Assembly: GCA_000787465.1 (NCBI GenBank)
Contig: JSYX01000003.1
Span: 62,001 to 126,000 of the forward strand
Length of the DNA: 64,000 nt
Origin: Thermomucor indicae-seudaticae
Taxonomy: Eukaryota > Mucoromycota > Mucoromycetes > Mucorales > Lichtheimiaceae
Reading direction: 5' to 3'
Below, piece after piece: positions 33,693-44,706 of the stretch (within the stretch, counting starts at the first letter, position 1; each line of letters starts with the position of its first letter). The notes under the pieces were generated by a model. That model worked only from the letters and a program-made list of their open reading frames with translations. It did no database searches and had not been told where the DNA came from. Position numbers and translations under genes: made by a program.

Positions 33693-35904
33693 GTCAAAAA
33701 AGAGAGAAAGAGGGGACAGAAAAGAGCACAGACAAAAAGGAAGCGCGAAAGACAGGCAGAAGGAAAGCGCGATGGGCAGCAAAGGCCAAGAAAGAAAAGA
33801 AGGGGATAAAGGAAGGCAATCAAATCGATGAGAAACAAGCCATTATATAGGCAATCGATGTGGAAAACGATGTCAACCGTTTTGGGTGGGGGGGGGAGAC
33901 AACGACATGTACTCTCTAGAGAACCATACACACTCTTCCCGCCTACTTGCTTCAACCCTCCCCCCATCCACACATTGTTCCATTACACAAGGCAATTCTC
34001 TCCTTGCTAGAGAGAAATAAATCTCATCCGTTCTGGCCAAGGTTGCGTTTGTTGATCAAAAGGCAATGCATGTACTTTTCTCATGTCACACATAACCGCA
34101 AGTTGTTGCTCTACAATCATCGACCTTTGGTAGGGGGGACGTGTCTTGATGCTCACCTTGCTTTGCGTACCAGCATCTATAGTGAACGTTTCTAAGATCA
34201 GCGACTTTGTTCCGCGAGGCATCTGACAAAGCTCTTATCCAGAAAGCTTGGAGCAATCAACGTCATTCAACTTGACCATCAACTGGCCTGGGTCGGTCCA
34301 TGACGTATGTGTGTCCAAGGACGTATCCAGTCTTTTACTCATAACCCTGTTTTGGCGGTCTGATCAAGGCCATCTATTCAGTACATGGAAGCATCCGTTT
34401 CCTTTATTTCTGTGAGCTGCAAGGGATCGTTGGCTTAACATACGCTTGCAAGGCAATAATCCATCCAGGCGATGACTGCATGAGGTCCCATGACCTCGCC
34501 TCGCTTTTTCATTGGCTGCCGCAGATCACGCCTTATTTGTATCCAGCGATCGATTTCATGGAAACACTGTTTCGCACCAAGTCTGACTGAATCATCATCG
34601 TCAAAATAGTCGAGCATCACAACGGAAAAGGTATTGTTTGTTGAACACTCAATATGCATATAGAGGATGGGAAAATCTCTTTTTTCGATGGAAGGCGATG
34701 ATGCAATTGAAAAACAATGGATGCGTCCCGCGGTTTTGAGTCCAACTTTGGCCAGATGTTTATTTCATTACTAGATCGACCGATGTATAGTAATAGAGAG
34801 GTAAAATAGGGGGTTGAGGGTAGTAGAGAGCATGCATCGATATGCAATCGTGTACGACTACAACGGGAGGGCGCAGTGTCAACAATTGACATGCGGATCG
34901 ACAAAACGGTCATGCTTGCAGATTTATGTTCAGAGCAAAGTTCTCTGGCGCGCATTACCATAATCGGATATGCTTCATGAAAGAGAGATAGGGAGCAGCT
35001 GATTGTTTACTTTAGTAATGCTAATCCCGGAAGCGAGGAGCCGTCTTGCGTCCAAGAAAAAAGGTGAACCATGGTAAAATGTGCCGGATTTGCTGTTTAC
35101 ATTTGCGCAGATGATTGATCTGAAGCAGGATGAAGAGTCTTTGATGAGACGGGTACAATAGGAAGAAAGAGCCAAGTACTTTGTAATTATCTTCAAGCAG
35201 AACCTGACGTCCTTCGTCAAAGAGGAAGGCCTGACTTTTGCAAGTTAGCTCGAGCACCTATAAGCCTGTTGCTCCAACCTGCACTGTAGCGGATGAAGAA
35301 TGCGGCAAGAGTCTCGAAGCATGCAGGGCAGCTTGTTATAGAATTTATTTTTCCAATCGATTTTTCTACCTTGCTTTCTCTTACGTCTTATGAAATTTAT
35401 CCGTAAGCGTTTATGCCGGTTTTCATAGTGCAGTGAAAGAGTCCCAAACTGCAAGCCGTTTAGTTGTTAATCTATTAGGTCTGGCGGGCCCCGACAAGGA
35501 CTTTGACGTCTTCCGGAGATTTATGGGCCGGTTTTCCAGTTAGCATTATCTACTCAATTGCAGGCACGCAATGGTTAGCTTTGTCAAACGGCACAAGGGA
35601 CCTACCGTCTCTCAGGATCCAGTTCAGTGATGATCCAAAGTTAATTTTCCTTTGGATACTGCGATCTGTCGGCCCAACGATGCCAAGCAAAAGAAGGAAT
35701 GGCGGAAAGGCAAGACTTCTTGTGCTCTTGCTGCCGGTTAGCAGATCGTTATCACGCAACGTTGAACCCTGGCTATATTAGTTTGCCAAAGGCAAGGAAA
35801 ATATTCCGTGCGCTATGCACATCAGGTCGCATGAACAAGCAGTTAGTCGGACTTCTTCACTCAACCTCTTCACAACCTTCTCTGGCCCCCACCGTTCGAT
35901 CGAC
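33693..35904. other. Gene-poor divergent gap, 2.2 kb
   Basis: Next to the APSES start there is a strongly pyrimidine-biased 5' region and a G-run (GGGTGGGGGGGGG, 33884-33896). Between about 34435 and 35454 several minus-strand frames (for example AKQCFHEIDRWIQIRRDLRQ and FLFDEGRQVLLEDNYKVLG) look protein-like but are broken and unassigned. Nothing definite. Confidence 0.45.
34435..35454 (-). pseudogene. Possible relic of a coding sequence, unassigned
   Basis: Minus-strand frames at 35454-35245, 35257-35021, 34961-34617 and 34659-34435 follow each other in order with stops and frame changes between them. No consistent set of introns joins them, and no family is recognised. A decayed gene or transposon is one reading; unrelated chance frames another. 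Confidence 0.2.
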
Positions 35905-37658
35905 ATGAGTACAACACATGACGACAATCACGACGAATCTGAACGAATTACTCTCCACGAAAGCAGCCATGCACCTGCTCCTATAACCGATGAGGCCAAT
36001 GCCGATGATGTTCGAATAGACAACCTTGACGAAGAGCGACAAGAACAAGAGAGAACGCCGCTTTTATCACGGTCTTACTCTCAAGACAGCGTCATTACCA
36101 CAGAGTCAGCACCCCCGCCGTACGAGCTGTACCCGCCTGCCAAGACCATTTTCGGCCGTGCGTACAATTGGCTGCGACAAATACCTCGTCTGCGTTCACA
36201 CCAAGCAATTGCGCTTCCTACGCTGCACCTGCGTCGTTCTCGGTACAGCAGTTCTCTTTCTTCCTCGTCCATTGACTCTATCGCATCTTCGGCATACCCT
36301 CCCCCTTGTTGCTATTCCCACTCGCTGCCTCGTGTCGTCCTGCCGTCCCCTCTTGCCCGTCTCCGCGGCCTCTTGCTCTGCATCTCATTTTTCGCCCTCG
36401 TCCTCTTTTCCTTTCTGCTCTTCTGCTCCATCTTCTTCGCCCCAGCTTCGCTCGGCCCGCCTGTCCTGCCCGACAAATCAACCAACACCAGCGCTCGCTT
36501 CCTTACCCTCAACGTCTTCTTGCGTCCACCAGGCGTCACGAATAACTGGTCGGATTACAAAGACGAACGGCTCCAGTATCTTGTGCGCTATGTCCTGCCA
36601 CAGTACGACGTCGTCGCCTTTCAAGAAGCCTTTGCGTTCGCCAGTCGCCGCAAAGATCGGCTGATTCAACAAGCGAGAAAGATGGGCTACAACTATCATG
36701 TCGAGTCGCCACGCCATTTTCCATGGGATTTTGCTGCCGATGGTGGACTCTTGATCTTGTCACGGTTTCCCATTCGACAAGCAGATACCATTGAATATCC
36801 ACGTGGCATCCATAGTGACTGGTTTGTTATATATACATCAAGGGGGAGGGGAAGAACTGTGATCGTGTTTTGCTTAAAGAAGATGTGTTTCATAGGCTCG
36901 CATACAAGGGAGCCATCCACGCGCTGATCGAACTGAATGGGACGCATTCGTTGCACTTGTACACGACTCATACCCAAGCTTCGTACGAGCAAGGAGGGAA
37001 TCAGGCAGATGTACAGATACGCCTGAGTCAGCTTGCTCGGCTGCACGATTTGATTCGGGATACTGCCAAGGACGATGACCTACCAATTCTCGTGATAGGA
37101 GACCTGAACGTGGATGCAGCCGTTCATGACGATATACTAGAGCCATCGAAAGAGAGCTCACAGGAGTACAGAATGATGATGGACGTGCTAAGTGGGCACG
37201 GAGTATCATCAGAAGAGTACAACTACTATCAGGATAATGAGGACGAGTTGAACAGGCGATTATACGCTGACAAGTGGCAGATTGATAATCTGACAGACGT
37301 TGTTTACGAACATTACGGCTATCATCCGGTGACATTTGGGGATGTCGTGAAGGGTGCGGACGGAGAGTTGGAACCTGCAGAGACTGTACTGACGGACGAG
37401 GAACAAGTCATGACGGTTCAGAGCATAGACCGCATATTGTGGGCAGCTCGATCTAGACGTTCATTTCTGTCTATCAACAACGTTCAGGTCGAGAAGTTTT
37501 TGGTTCGAGATAATGATCGACTTGATCCCAACGATATACCATTTACCCAAGTCTCAGGTAAACGCGCAAGTCTTTCTTTTGTTTCCGATGCGAGATGCTT
37601 ATGAGTCCACCCCTTAGTAGACCACTATGGACTTAGTTGTACGGTAGACCTGATGTAA
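35905..37658 (+). CDS. Neutral sphingomyelinase-like endonuclease/exonuclease/phosphatase-fold protein, membrane anchored
   Basis: Exons 35905-36821, 36896-37557 and 37621-37658 give 538 residues. The N-terminal 150 residues are acidic then Ser-rich and contain a dileucine-like TPLLSRS and a PPxY motif (PPPYELYPP). One membrane helix, GLLLCISFFALVLFSFLLFC, precedes the catalytic domain. Metal and catalytic motifs follow in order: FLTLNVF, Glu in VAFQEAF, DGGLLILSRFPI, LYTTHTQA, Asp/Asn in IGDLNVD, and the terminal SDHYGLSC, which is completed only by the 38-base last exon. This order fits neutral sphingomyelinases, which release ceramide from sphingolipids at membranes. Substrate is inferred; an inositol-phosphosphingolipid phospholipase C role would be the fungal equivalent. 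Confidence 0.87.
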
Positions 37659-38041
37659 CAGGAAATAAACTTGAATTACATAACGGTTAAGGCGTGAACC
37701 CTTAATGAGGAGAATTTTCGGCATTTTTTCATGAAGGCTTCCGCCTATTTTCCAAAGATGGACATAAAGTTCGGCTCGGGGAATTTGGACCTGTTGGAGT
37801 TTTGAGCCCAAGGCGTTTAGTCTCCTTTTCCCCGATAAAAATCGTCTTGTACCTGGCTTCACTTTGCCGGTAAAGTCTAATAGTGGAGAGAGAGAGAGCG
37901 GGCAAATTGTCAGCGGTTTTTTCTCGGGATTATTTTTTGCATATAAAAGCAGGGCCCTCATTTGGCGCGCTGTTGATAATTTAGCTTTCTCTCTCTCTCT
38001 CTTTTTCCCTTTCTCACACACACACGCATACACGCACAAGG
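37659..38041. promoter_or_regulatory. ENOSF1 promoter with GA, CT and CA microsatellites
   Basis: A GA run at 37886-37898, TATAAAA at 37942-37948, a CT run at about 37987-38003 and a CA-rich stretch at 38016-38038 directly before the ATG at 38042. The layout resembles a strong core promoter with pyrimidine-rich initiation region. Confidence 0.55.
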
Positions 38042-39445
38042 ATGGTCAAGATAGACTGCAAGATTATCAAGTACGAAGTCCGTGACATTCGGTTTCCTAC
38101 TTCACAGCATCTGGATGGTTCGGATGCGATGAACAAGGACCCAGACTACTCGGCCGCCTATGTGATTTTCTACACGGACAACCCACAGCTGGAAGGTCAC
38201 GGTATGACGTTTACGTGTGGTCGCGGTACCGAAGTGTGTTGCAGCGCGATCGAGGCCTTGGCCGTCAAGTTCATCGACAAGCAGCTGAGCGAACTGGTCA
38301 AGGACATGCGGGCCACCCATCGTATCTGCACGGGCGACAGTCAACTGCGCTGGATCGGTCCCGAGAAGGGTGCGATCCATCTGGCGACGGCGGCCGTCAT
38401 CAATGCCGTCTGGGACTTGTGGGCCAAGGCCGAAGGCAAACCGCTCTGGAAACTCGTCGTCGACCTGACGCCCGAAGAGTTTGTCCAATGCATTGATTTC
38501 AGATACATTACGGATGCCCTCACACCCGAAGAAGCACTCGAGATCTTGCGCCAGAATGAACCGACCAAGGCCGCTCGTGAAGCGGAAATGCGCGAAAAGG
38601 GGTACCCTGCTTACACCACTTCGGCAGGATGGTTAGGTAAATAAATGACAAGACAGGGGGAGGTGGGCGGGGATGGACACTGAGCTCAGGTTATTATCTT
38701 AGGCTACAGTGATGAAAAGGTGCGACGTCTTTGCCGTGAAGCCAAGGCGCAGGGCTTCACTCACTTCAAGCAAAAGGTCGGCGGAGATAAAGAATCCGAT
38801 ATCCGTCGTGCTGCCCTGATCCGCGAAGAAATCGGCTACGACTGTGTGCTGATGATGGACGCCAACCAAGTCTGGGACGTGAACGAGGCCATCAGCTGGA
38901 TGGAGGATCTGCTGCCATTCAAGCCCCACTTTATTGAAGAGCCCACTTCGCCCGACGACGTGCTTGGCCACGCCGCTATTCGCAAAGCGCTTTACCCACG
39001 CACGCGCGTCGCCACCGGCGAGCACATCCAGAACCGCATCATCTTTAAGCAGCTCTTCCAAGCCAACGCCATTGACTTTTGCCAGATCGACTCGTGCCGT
39101 GTCGCCGGTGTCAATGAAATCCTCTCGATCCTCTTGATGGCCAAGAAATTCAATGTGCCGGTCTGCCCACACGCCGGTGGCGTCGGCCTCTGCGAATACG
39201 TCCAGCACCTCTCCCTCATTGACTACATCTGTGTCTCGGCATCCACAGAGGGCCGCGTCCTCGAATACGTCGACCATCTCCACGAACACTTTATTCATCC
39301 CGTCGTCATGAAGAACGGCCGCTACATGGTTCCCCTCGACCCTGGTTACAGTATCCAGATGAAGCGCGAATCCATTGAGGATTACACTTTTCCCACAGGC
39401 AAAATTCACAGAGAACTTGCGGCTGCTAAAGCATCCTCCTCCTAG
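38042..39445 (+). CDS. ENOSF1: L-fuconate dehydratase (mitochondrial enolase superfamily member, ENOSF1-like)
   Basis: Exons 38042-38636 and 38703-39445 give 445 residues, the normal family length. It dehydrates L-fuconate to 2-keto-3-deoxy-L-fuconate in sugar-acid breakdown. The enolase-fold capping domain covers residues 1-190 and includes the family string FPTSQHLDGSDAMN with DPDYSAAYV. In the barrel, the catalytic Lys-x-Lys is in FKQKVGG, metal ligands are Asp in LMMDANQ, Glu in FIEEPTSP and Glu in VATGEHI, and the general base His is in VCPHAGGVGLCEY. The intron interrupts SAGWLGYSDEKV without loss. No obvious presequence is seen. Confidence 0.96.
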
Positions 39446-39604
39446 AGTTTTACCATCTTTTTCTATTACCTTTATATCCTCCTTGTTTCTTTCATTTGTC
39501 TGTCTGTACCATAGCTTCAATAAACAACAATCATTCAAGCGCCGATTTTCATCCACTTGCTGATTGTTCTAGGACATTCTCCTTGTTTTGCCCGCCAAAC
39601 AACA

Positions 39605-42235
39605 ATGCTCAGGCACATTGCACGATCGTCCATTACTCGGCTGGCTCGACAACGTCAGGCCTTGGTATGTTCGGCGTATTACACCGTTGTTTCGTTTAGA
39701 ACCCTCATACCAACCCGATCCAGTAACAGTCTAAACCCTCCACCGCCACCACCAAGGCTGCATTGGGAAATGCCTGGATTCGTCGAGTTCAGCCTTATTC
39801 TACAGCAGAGAGCGTAAGTGCCCCTCCCTCCCTCGAGCCATAACCAGCCCAAACGGTGCGTGAATTAACATTGCGCCACGAAAGAAACCGGCCGTTGAAG
39901 AACAACAAGAGGTTGTGACGGGCGAGGAGCAAGTCCATGAATTCAAGACGGAAACCAAGCGATTGCTCCACATTGTCGCAAACTCGTTGTATTCCGAGAA
40001 AGAGGTATGTCGACGGGCATAAAGAAAGAAATCTTTAGGCTAATGTCTCTTTTACCAGATCTTCATTCGGTAAGAGACGATGGTTATTGCGTGAGAGTCT
40101 GTAGAGTAACGAACGATTGCATCAGCGAATTGATTTCGAACGCTGCCGATGCGCTGGAAAAGCTGCGTCATATGCAAACGACGGATCCATCCTATGACAG
40201 CGGAAAACCGCTGGAGATCAGGATTACCGTGGACAGGGACAAGAAGCTGTTTGTGATCCAGGTACCGTTACCAGAATAGAGGATGGCTAAGCTCAGCTCA
40301 GCTCAATATTGAAGACGACCAGGACTATGGTATTGGTATGACCTTGGAAGAACTGAATGAAAACTTGGGTACCATTGCACGGTCCGGATCCAAGGGATTC
40401 CTGGAAAAGCTAGAGAAGGAAGGATCCGCGAGTGCCAAAGACAAGATCATTGGCCAGTTTGGTGTCGGCTTTTATTCTACGGCAAGTAGATAGAAGGCCT
40501 GCTCAATGGGGGGGGACCCACGGCTTACCTGCGTTATTTACAGTTTATGGTGGGTGAAAACATCAAGGTCTATACACGATCGGCCAAACCTGGATCCAAG
40601 GGTTATTGCTGGACAACCGATGGTCAAGGCTCATACAAGGTGGCCGAGGCTGAAAATGTCGCGGTCGGAACCAAGATTGTCATTGAGCTTCGTGAGGACT
40701 GCAAATCCTTTGGCTCTTACATTGTAGTGGATTCCATCATCAAGAAATATTCAAAGTAAGTGGTACCTCAGTTGTATCGAAGGAACCATGTTTGACTGCG
40801 TCTCTCTCTCGCTATCAGCTTTGTCGGCTTTCCTATCTATTTGAACGGCAACACAGTAAACACGGTCGAACCTCTTTGGACAAAGGAAAAAAGCAGTGTC
40901 ACGGAAGATCAGCACCGCGAATTCTATCGATTCATTGCCAATGCATGGGACGACCCTCAATACACGCTGCATTTCAAGACGGATGTGCCGCTTTCCATTG
41001 CTTCGATCTTGTATGTTCCCGAAAAGCACATGGAATCTCTGGGCGAACGCCAAGAACCCGGTGTGTCCCTGTATTCGCGCAAGGTCCTGATCCAGCCAAA
41101 GTCGAAAGGCTTGCTCCCTGACTGGCTTCGTTTCGTGAAGGGCGTGGTGGATTCGGAAGATATACCGCTCAACGTGTCTCGTGAGCTGTTGCAAGATAAC
41201 ATCTTGTCCCGACTGCGGACGGTCATGACGTCGCGTATCCTGAAATGGCTGGAGGGCGAGGCTAAGCGGGATCCAGCAAAGTACAACGAGTTTTTCCTTG
41301 ACTTTGGTCAGTTTATCAAGGAGGGCGTCTGTACGGATGCGATGCACAAGAAGGAGATTGCAAAGCTACTACGATTCGAAAGCTCTGCGACCAAAGAGGG
41401 TGAGATGATCAGTTTGCAAGAGTATACGGATCGCAAGAAGGAAGGGCAGAAGCGGATCTACTACCTGTTGACGCCAAGACGGCGGTATGCGGAGGAGAGT
41501 CCGTACACGGAAATGTTCAAGAAGAAGGGTATCGAACTCTTGTACCTTTACGATACCGTGGATGAATTTGTCGTCAACCATCTACGCGAGTTCCAAGGGG
41601 TCGAACTGGTAGCGGCTGACTCACCTGAAGCAGCAACCGATCCGCTTTTACAGCAAGAAAAGGGCCAGGATGATCAGACGGCCAGTGGTTCTCTTTCTGA
41701 ATCAGAGGCAAAAGAATTGGCCAAGTGGATTGAAGAGACTTTGGGTAGTGGTGTCGTGAAACAAGTCGATGTTTCGCGAAGACTTGAAAAGTTCCCTGCT
41801 GTTGGTAAGTTGGTATATATCTACTATCATTGCAGAAGGCCTCACATATACACAGTGCTGGAACATGAAAGCCCTGCTATGAGGAAAATGATGCAGATGA
41901 TGCAGGGTTCAGCTAAAATGGGAGAGTTGCCACCGATGCCTACTCGGCTCGAGATCAATCCAGACCACGGTGTGATGCGTGGTCTATTTCAAATCCGAAA
42001 CCGGGATGCTGCACTGGCCAAGATGGTTGTGGAACAGGTAAGCTAAATTCCTGTATCACCAAGAGTGAAGGTGGCTTTCCTTGATGCAAGCATCGTGGTT
42101 TAGGTCTATGATAATGCACTGTGTGCGGCCGGTGTCTTGGATGACCCGCGTTCTATGATTACCCGGTTAAACAAGCTGCTGGAAATCAGCGTCAATACAG
42201 CCATTGAACAAGACAAGAAAGTAACTGCTGCATAA
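39605..42235 (+). CDS. TRAP1: Mitochondrial HSP90 chaperone TRAP1
   Basis: Ten exons: 39605-39664, 39730-39813, 39885-40004, 40059-40069, 40126-40261, 40302-40481, 40544-40755, 40819-41804, 41856-42037, 42104-42235, giving 700 residues. The N-terminus is an Arg-rich presequence ([20 protein letters not shown]) followed by [12 protein letters not shown]. The GHKL ATPase motifs are [21 protein letters not shown] and GQFGVGFYS. The middle-domain catalytic Arg region is [12 protein letters not shown] and the C-terminal dimerisation domain ends [16 protein letters not shown]1 buffers respiratory chain activity and folds matrix proteins. Exon 4 is only 11 bases (IFIR). The intron after GFYST needs a GC donor, and intron 41805-41855 (51 bases) is stop-free. 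It follows ENOSF1 by 160 bases. Confidence 0.95.
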
Positions 42236-42355
42236 AGAAAAAAGTAGTACTGTGTAGATAATAGACATTGACCACATAGAGCCTCACACTTTTTTTGTAT
42301 AAATAAAAAAAAGGTGTAAGCAACATCATCTCTTTAACTTTTTCCTTTCTACTTG

Positions 42356-42862
42356 ATGGCATCTTCGACGTGCGTGTTACTGACACAGGAAAACCTGGAT
42401 CAATTCTGTTCAACACAACCTAGTGTCGAGTCAACGCGTGCATTCTTGCTGGATCGTTATCGTGCCTCACTGAATCCAAGCCCAGCCTCATCCTTATCAT
42501 CATCATCGGCGTCGTCGTCGTCGACGTACATGATAAAGAGGAAGAAGAAGAAGAATAACGCTGCTATCACTCAGAATGTTGCCATTGACGCCCTACCGCT
42601 TCCTTTTCCTTACCACAACGACGACGTTTTTATGCCGGTGGCCGAGATGGACCAAGCGTCGCTGATGAGTCATAGTATCCGCGACCGTCGAAACAGTGTA
42701 GGCGGCGGCGCGTGGTGGTCAACGTCTCCTCCTCCTTCTCCCTTGCTCCCTCCTCCAAGGGCATCCAGCGCACCTCCCGTCTACGAGAAAGACAAAAAGA
42801 AGAGATGGTGGAAACGCATTGCGCGTCCGTTGAAGCAGTTGAAACGATCCATGTCTTTATGA
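42356..42862 (+). CDS. Uncharacterised 168-aa basic, Ser-rich protein
   Basis: Single exon, ATG at 42356. The N-terminus is ordered in character (TCVLLTQENLDQFC, STRAFLLDRYRASL). The middle has Ser runs and a Lys patch (KRKKKKNN), then a Pro-rich stretch (PPPSPLLPPPR). The end is strongly basic and amphipathic: KKRWWKRIARPLKQLKRSMS, which could bind membrane or calmodulin-type partners. No known family. The frame, a preceding pyrimidine-rich leader and a following AATAAA (42872) support a gene. Confidence 0.6.
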   Translation: MASSTCVLLTQENLDQFCSTQPSVESTRAFLLDRYRASLNPSPASSLSSSSASSSSTYMIKRKKKKNNAAITQNVAIDALPLPFPYHNDDVFMPVAEMDQASLMSHSIRDRRNSVGGGAWWSTSPPPSPLLPPPRASSAPPVYEKDKKKRWWKRIARPLKQLKRSMSL

Positions 42863-43658
42863 CGTTTTCATAATAAAAGCTTGACCATTTACGATTTTAT
42901 TAAAGAAAGAATGGTTGTTTTCTCTCTTGGATCATGATGGATGGCGGACGCGGTGCGGTGTTGCCACCAACGTCCCTGTACCAAGAGCCAATCAAAACTT
43001 TTTCCTTGCTCTCGATGTTTTCTCTTGACTGATGAACATACTGTATGTCGAGAAACTCTATGAGGTGGAGGGAGTGTATGGCTCGCTTACGATAGGTTGA
43101 TCCACGACAACGCCGCTCAAGTCCATAGCCCACGAATTCAAGAGTACGATCCAAGCTGCACGCAGAAAACCTAAGGCTACGGCAATATTTCAAGGTACAC
43201 ACAGAGTGAACTCATTGCAAAGACGCAAAGCATTGTAAATTTGTACGCGAACACACTCTTCCATGAGCGCAAATGCTTTTAACAAGTAGTGCATAGCAAA
43301 TCAAAGAGAAAAGTGCTAACGAATTGCCATAAATGCAAATTACAAGGAGAAATCGAATACTCTGTGCTTTTCTAACGACCTCGCATTACAGCAAGACAAA
43401 AAGGACCCTTTGCGCTCCTTCATTTTCCCCGTATCCCTTTCATTCATATCATGTTTGTCAGAATAGCACGTTCATAAATAGATTCATTTCGCGTAGTTGG
43501 TCAGAGATTTCTTGACAGATAACGATTGGTCTGGTTTGAAGCAACAGAAATCACTAGAACACCTTGGGAATGACTTCACTATGAACTCATCCCCCCACCA
43601 CGATAAATATAAGCATGGGAGACAAGGGTAAAGAGTGAACTGTTCTGCAGATTCAAAA
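42863..43658. other. Intergenic, 0.8 kb
   Basis: Unique sequence with an AATAAA just after 42862. Short frames only; nothing recognisable. Confidence 0.55.
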
Positions 43659-44204
43659 ATGGTGGATTACACTGACCAGACAGAAGCTGGTAAATCTTTG
43701 GTTTCTACCATGACAAGACGCTGTTTTCTGATATGGACCATAAGAACTCGAGCAGCAGTACAGGGAAAGGCACGAAAACCTTAAACGCTCTGTGAGTGGA
43801 GTTGTTGAATCCTTCGATAAGGTAATAAACAGACTATCAACTGACATGGAGATACTCATTTTTGCCATTCATTCATTCATTAGTCTCTACACAAGAACCT
43901 TCTGGAGGAACAACAACAACAGAAGAGCCAAGAACCACAACCATCTCGTGGTTTCCGTCTGTTTTCTTTTGGTAGGCCAAGACCAACAGAAGAGGAACTG
44001 AGCCAGATCCGAGAAGAGCATCGGCGACACAGCATAGGCTACAACATTAACCAGAGCGCCATGGATGCTATCCATCGCGATATCGAAGCCATGCGCCACA
44101 TGGACTCTGAACTATTCGAGTCGGTTGCGACCAAGATTGATGATACGCTTGGGAACACTGCGCTCTCAGATGCCGGGCCCGACAGGTCTCAATATAACTT
44201 GTAA
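43659..44204 (+). CDS. Small coiled-coil protein of unknown function, 142 aa
   Basis: Exons 43659-43689, 43745-43821 and 43884-44204 join in phase. The chain is almost wholly helical and charged: ELEQQYRERHENLKRSVSG, EEELSQIREEHRRHSIGYN and DAIHRDIEAMRHMDSELFE, with a short basic linker FRLFSFGRPRP between. No motif identifies it. The three-exon model uses standard GT-AG signals and the last exon has an open frame of 107 codons, so a real gene is more likely than not. The start (MVDYTDQTEAE) is the first ATG in phase. Confidence 0.6.
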
Positions 44205-44706
44205 TTCCTCGACTGTCTCTATAGCGCTGTAAATAAAAAAGATGATCGTCAGTTTGGTGGTTACCCCGCATTTTGTCTTTAATAAGCTTATATCGAATAT
44301 ACGAGAAGGGGGGGTTATGCGAAACAATGCATGAAAATTGGGTCACGCAACCCTATCCCGAAACCAATACTTGTTCCCAGCGGCTTCTTTTTTTCTCTCT
44401 TTTTCCCCAATTTTGCTTTCCACAACCTCCTCTTTTTTCTTGCCTTGTATCTCTCTCGCCTTCTTTTTTTCTCCTGCTAATTCCGACCTACAGTTGAGAG
44501 ACTGTTGTCTGTGTGTACGTTGCGTGCCCGTGGTTCGACTTTATCTTTGAAAAAAGGAAGCGGCTGTTGGTCATTCGTGAATCCAAAAGTTGTCCCCCCC
44601 TCCCACGCTTTTGAATTTCTACGAATCGACTCAACGGTTTGATAGCAATCACCAACGGAAAAAAAGCGCCCAAAACAGTTGAAAAAAAGCGAGAGAGAGT
44701 GCGTTA
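44205..44706. other. Long pyrimidine-rich 5' region of the CK1 gene
   Basis: About 500 bases, T- and CT-rich between 44380 and 44480, with a GA run just before the ATG. Probably promoter and leader. No gene seen. Confidence 0.55.

Noticed and set aside
38699..39556. 285-codon minus-strand frame opposite ENOSF1
   Set aside because: Shadow of the real gene; its translation lacks domain logic, whereas the plus strand carries all enolase-superfamily motifs.
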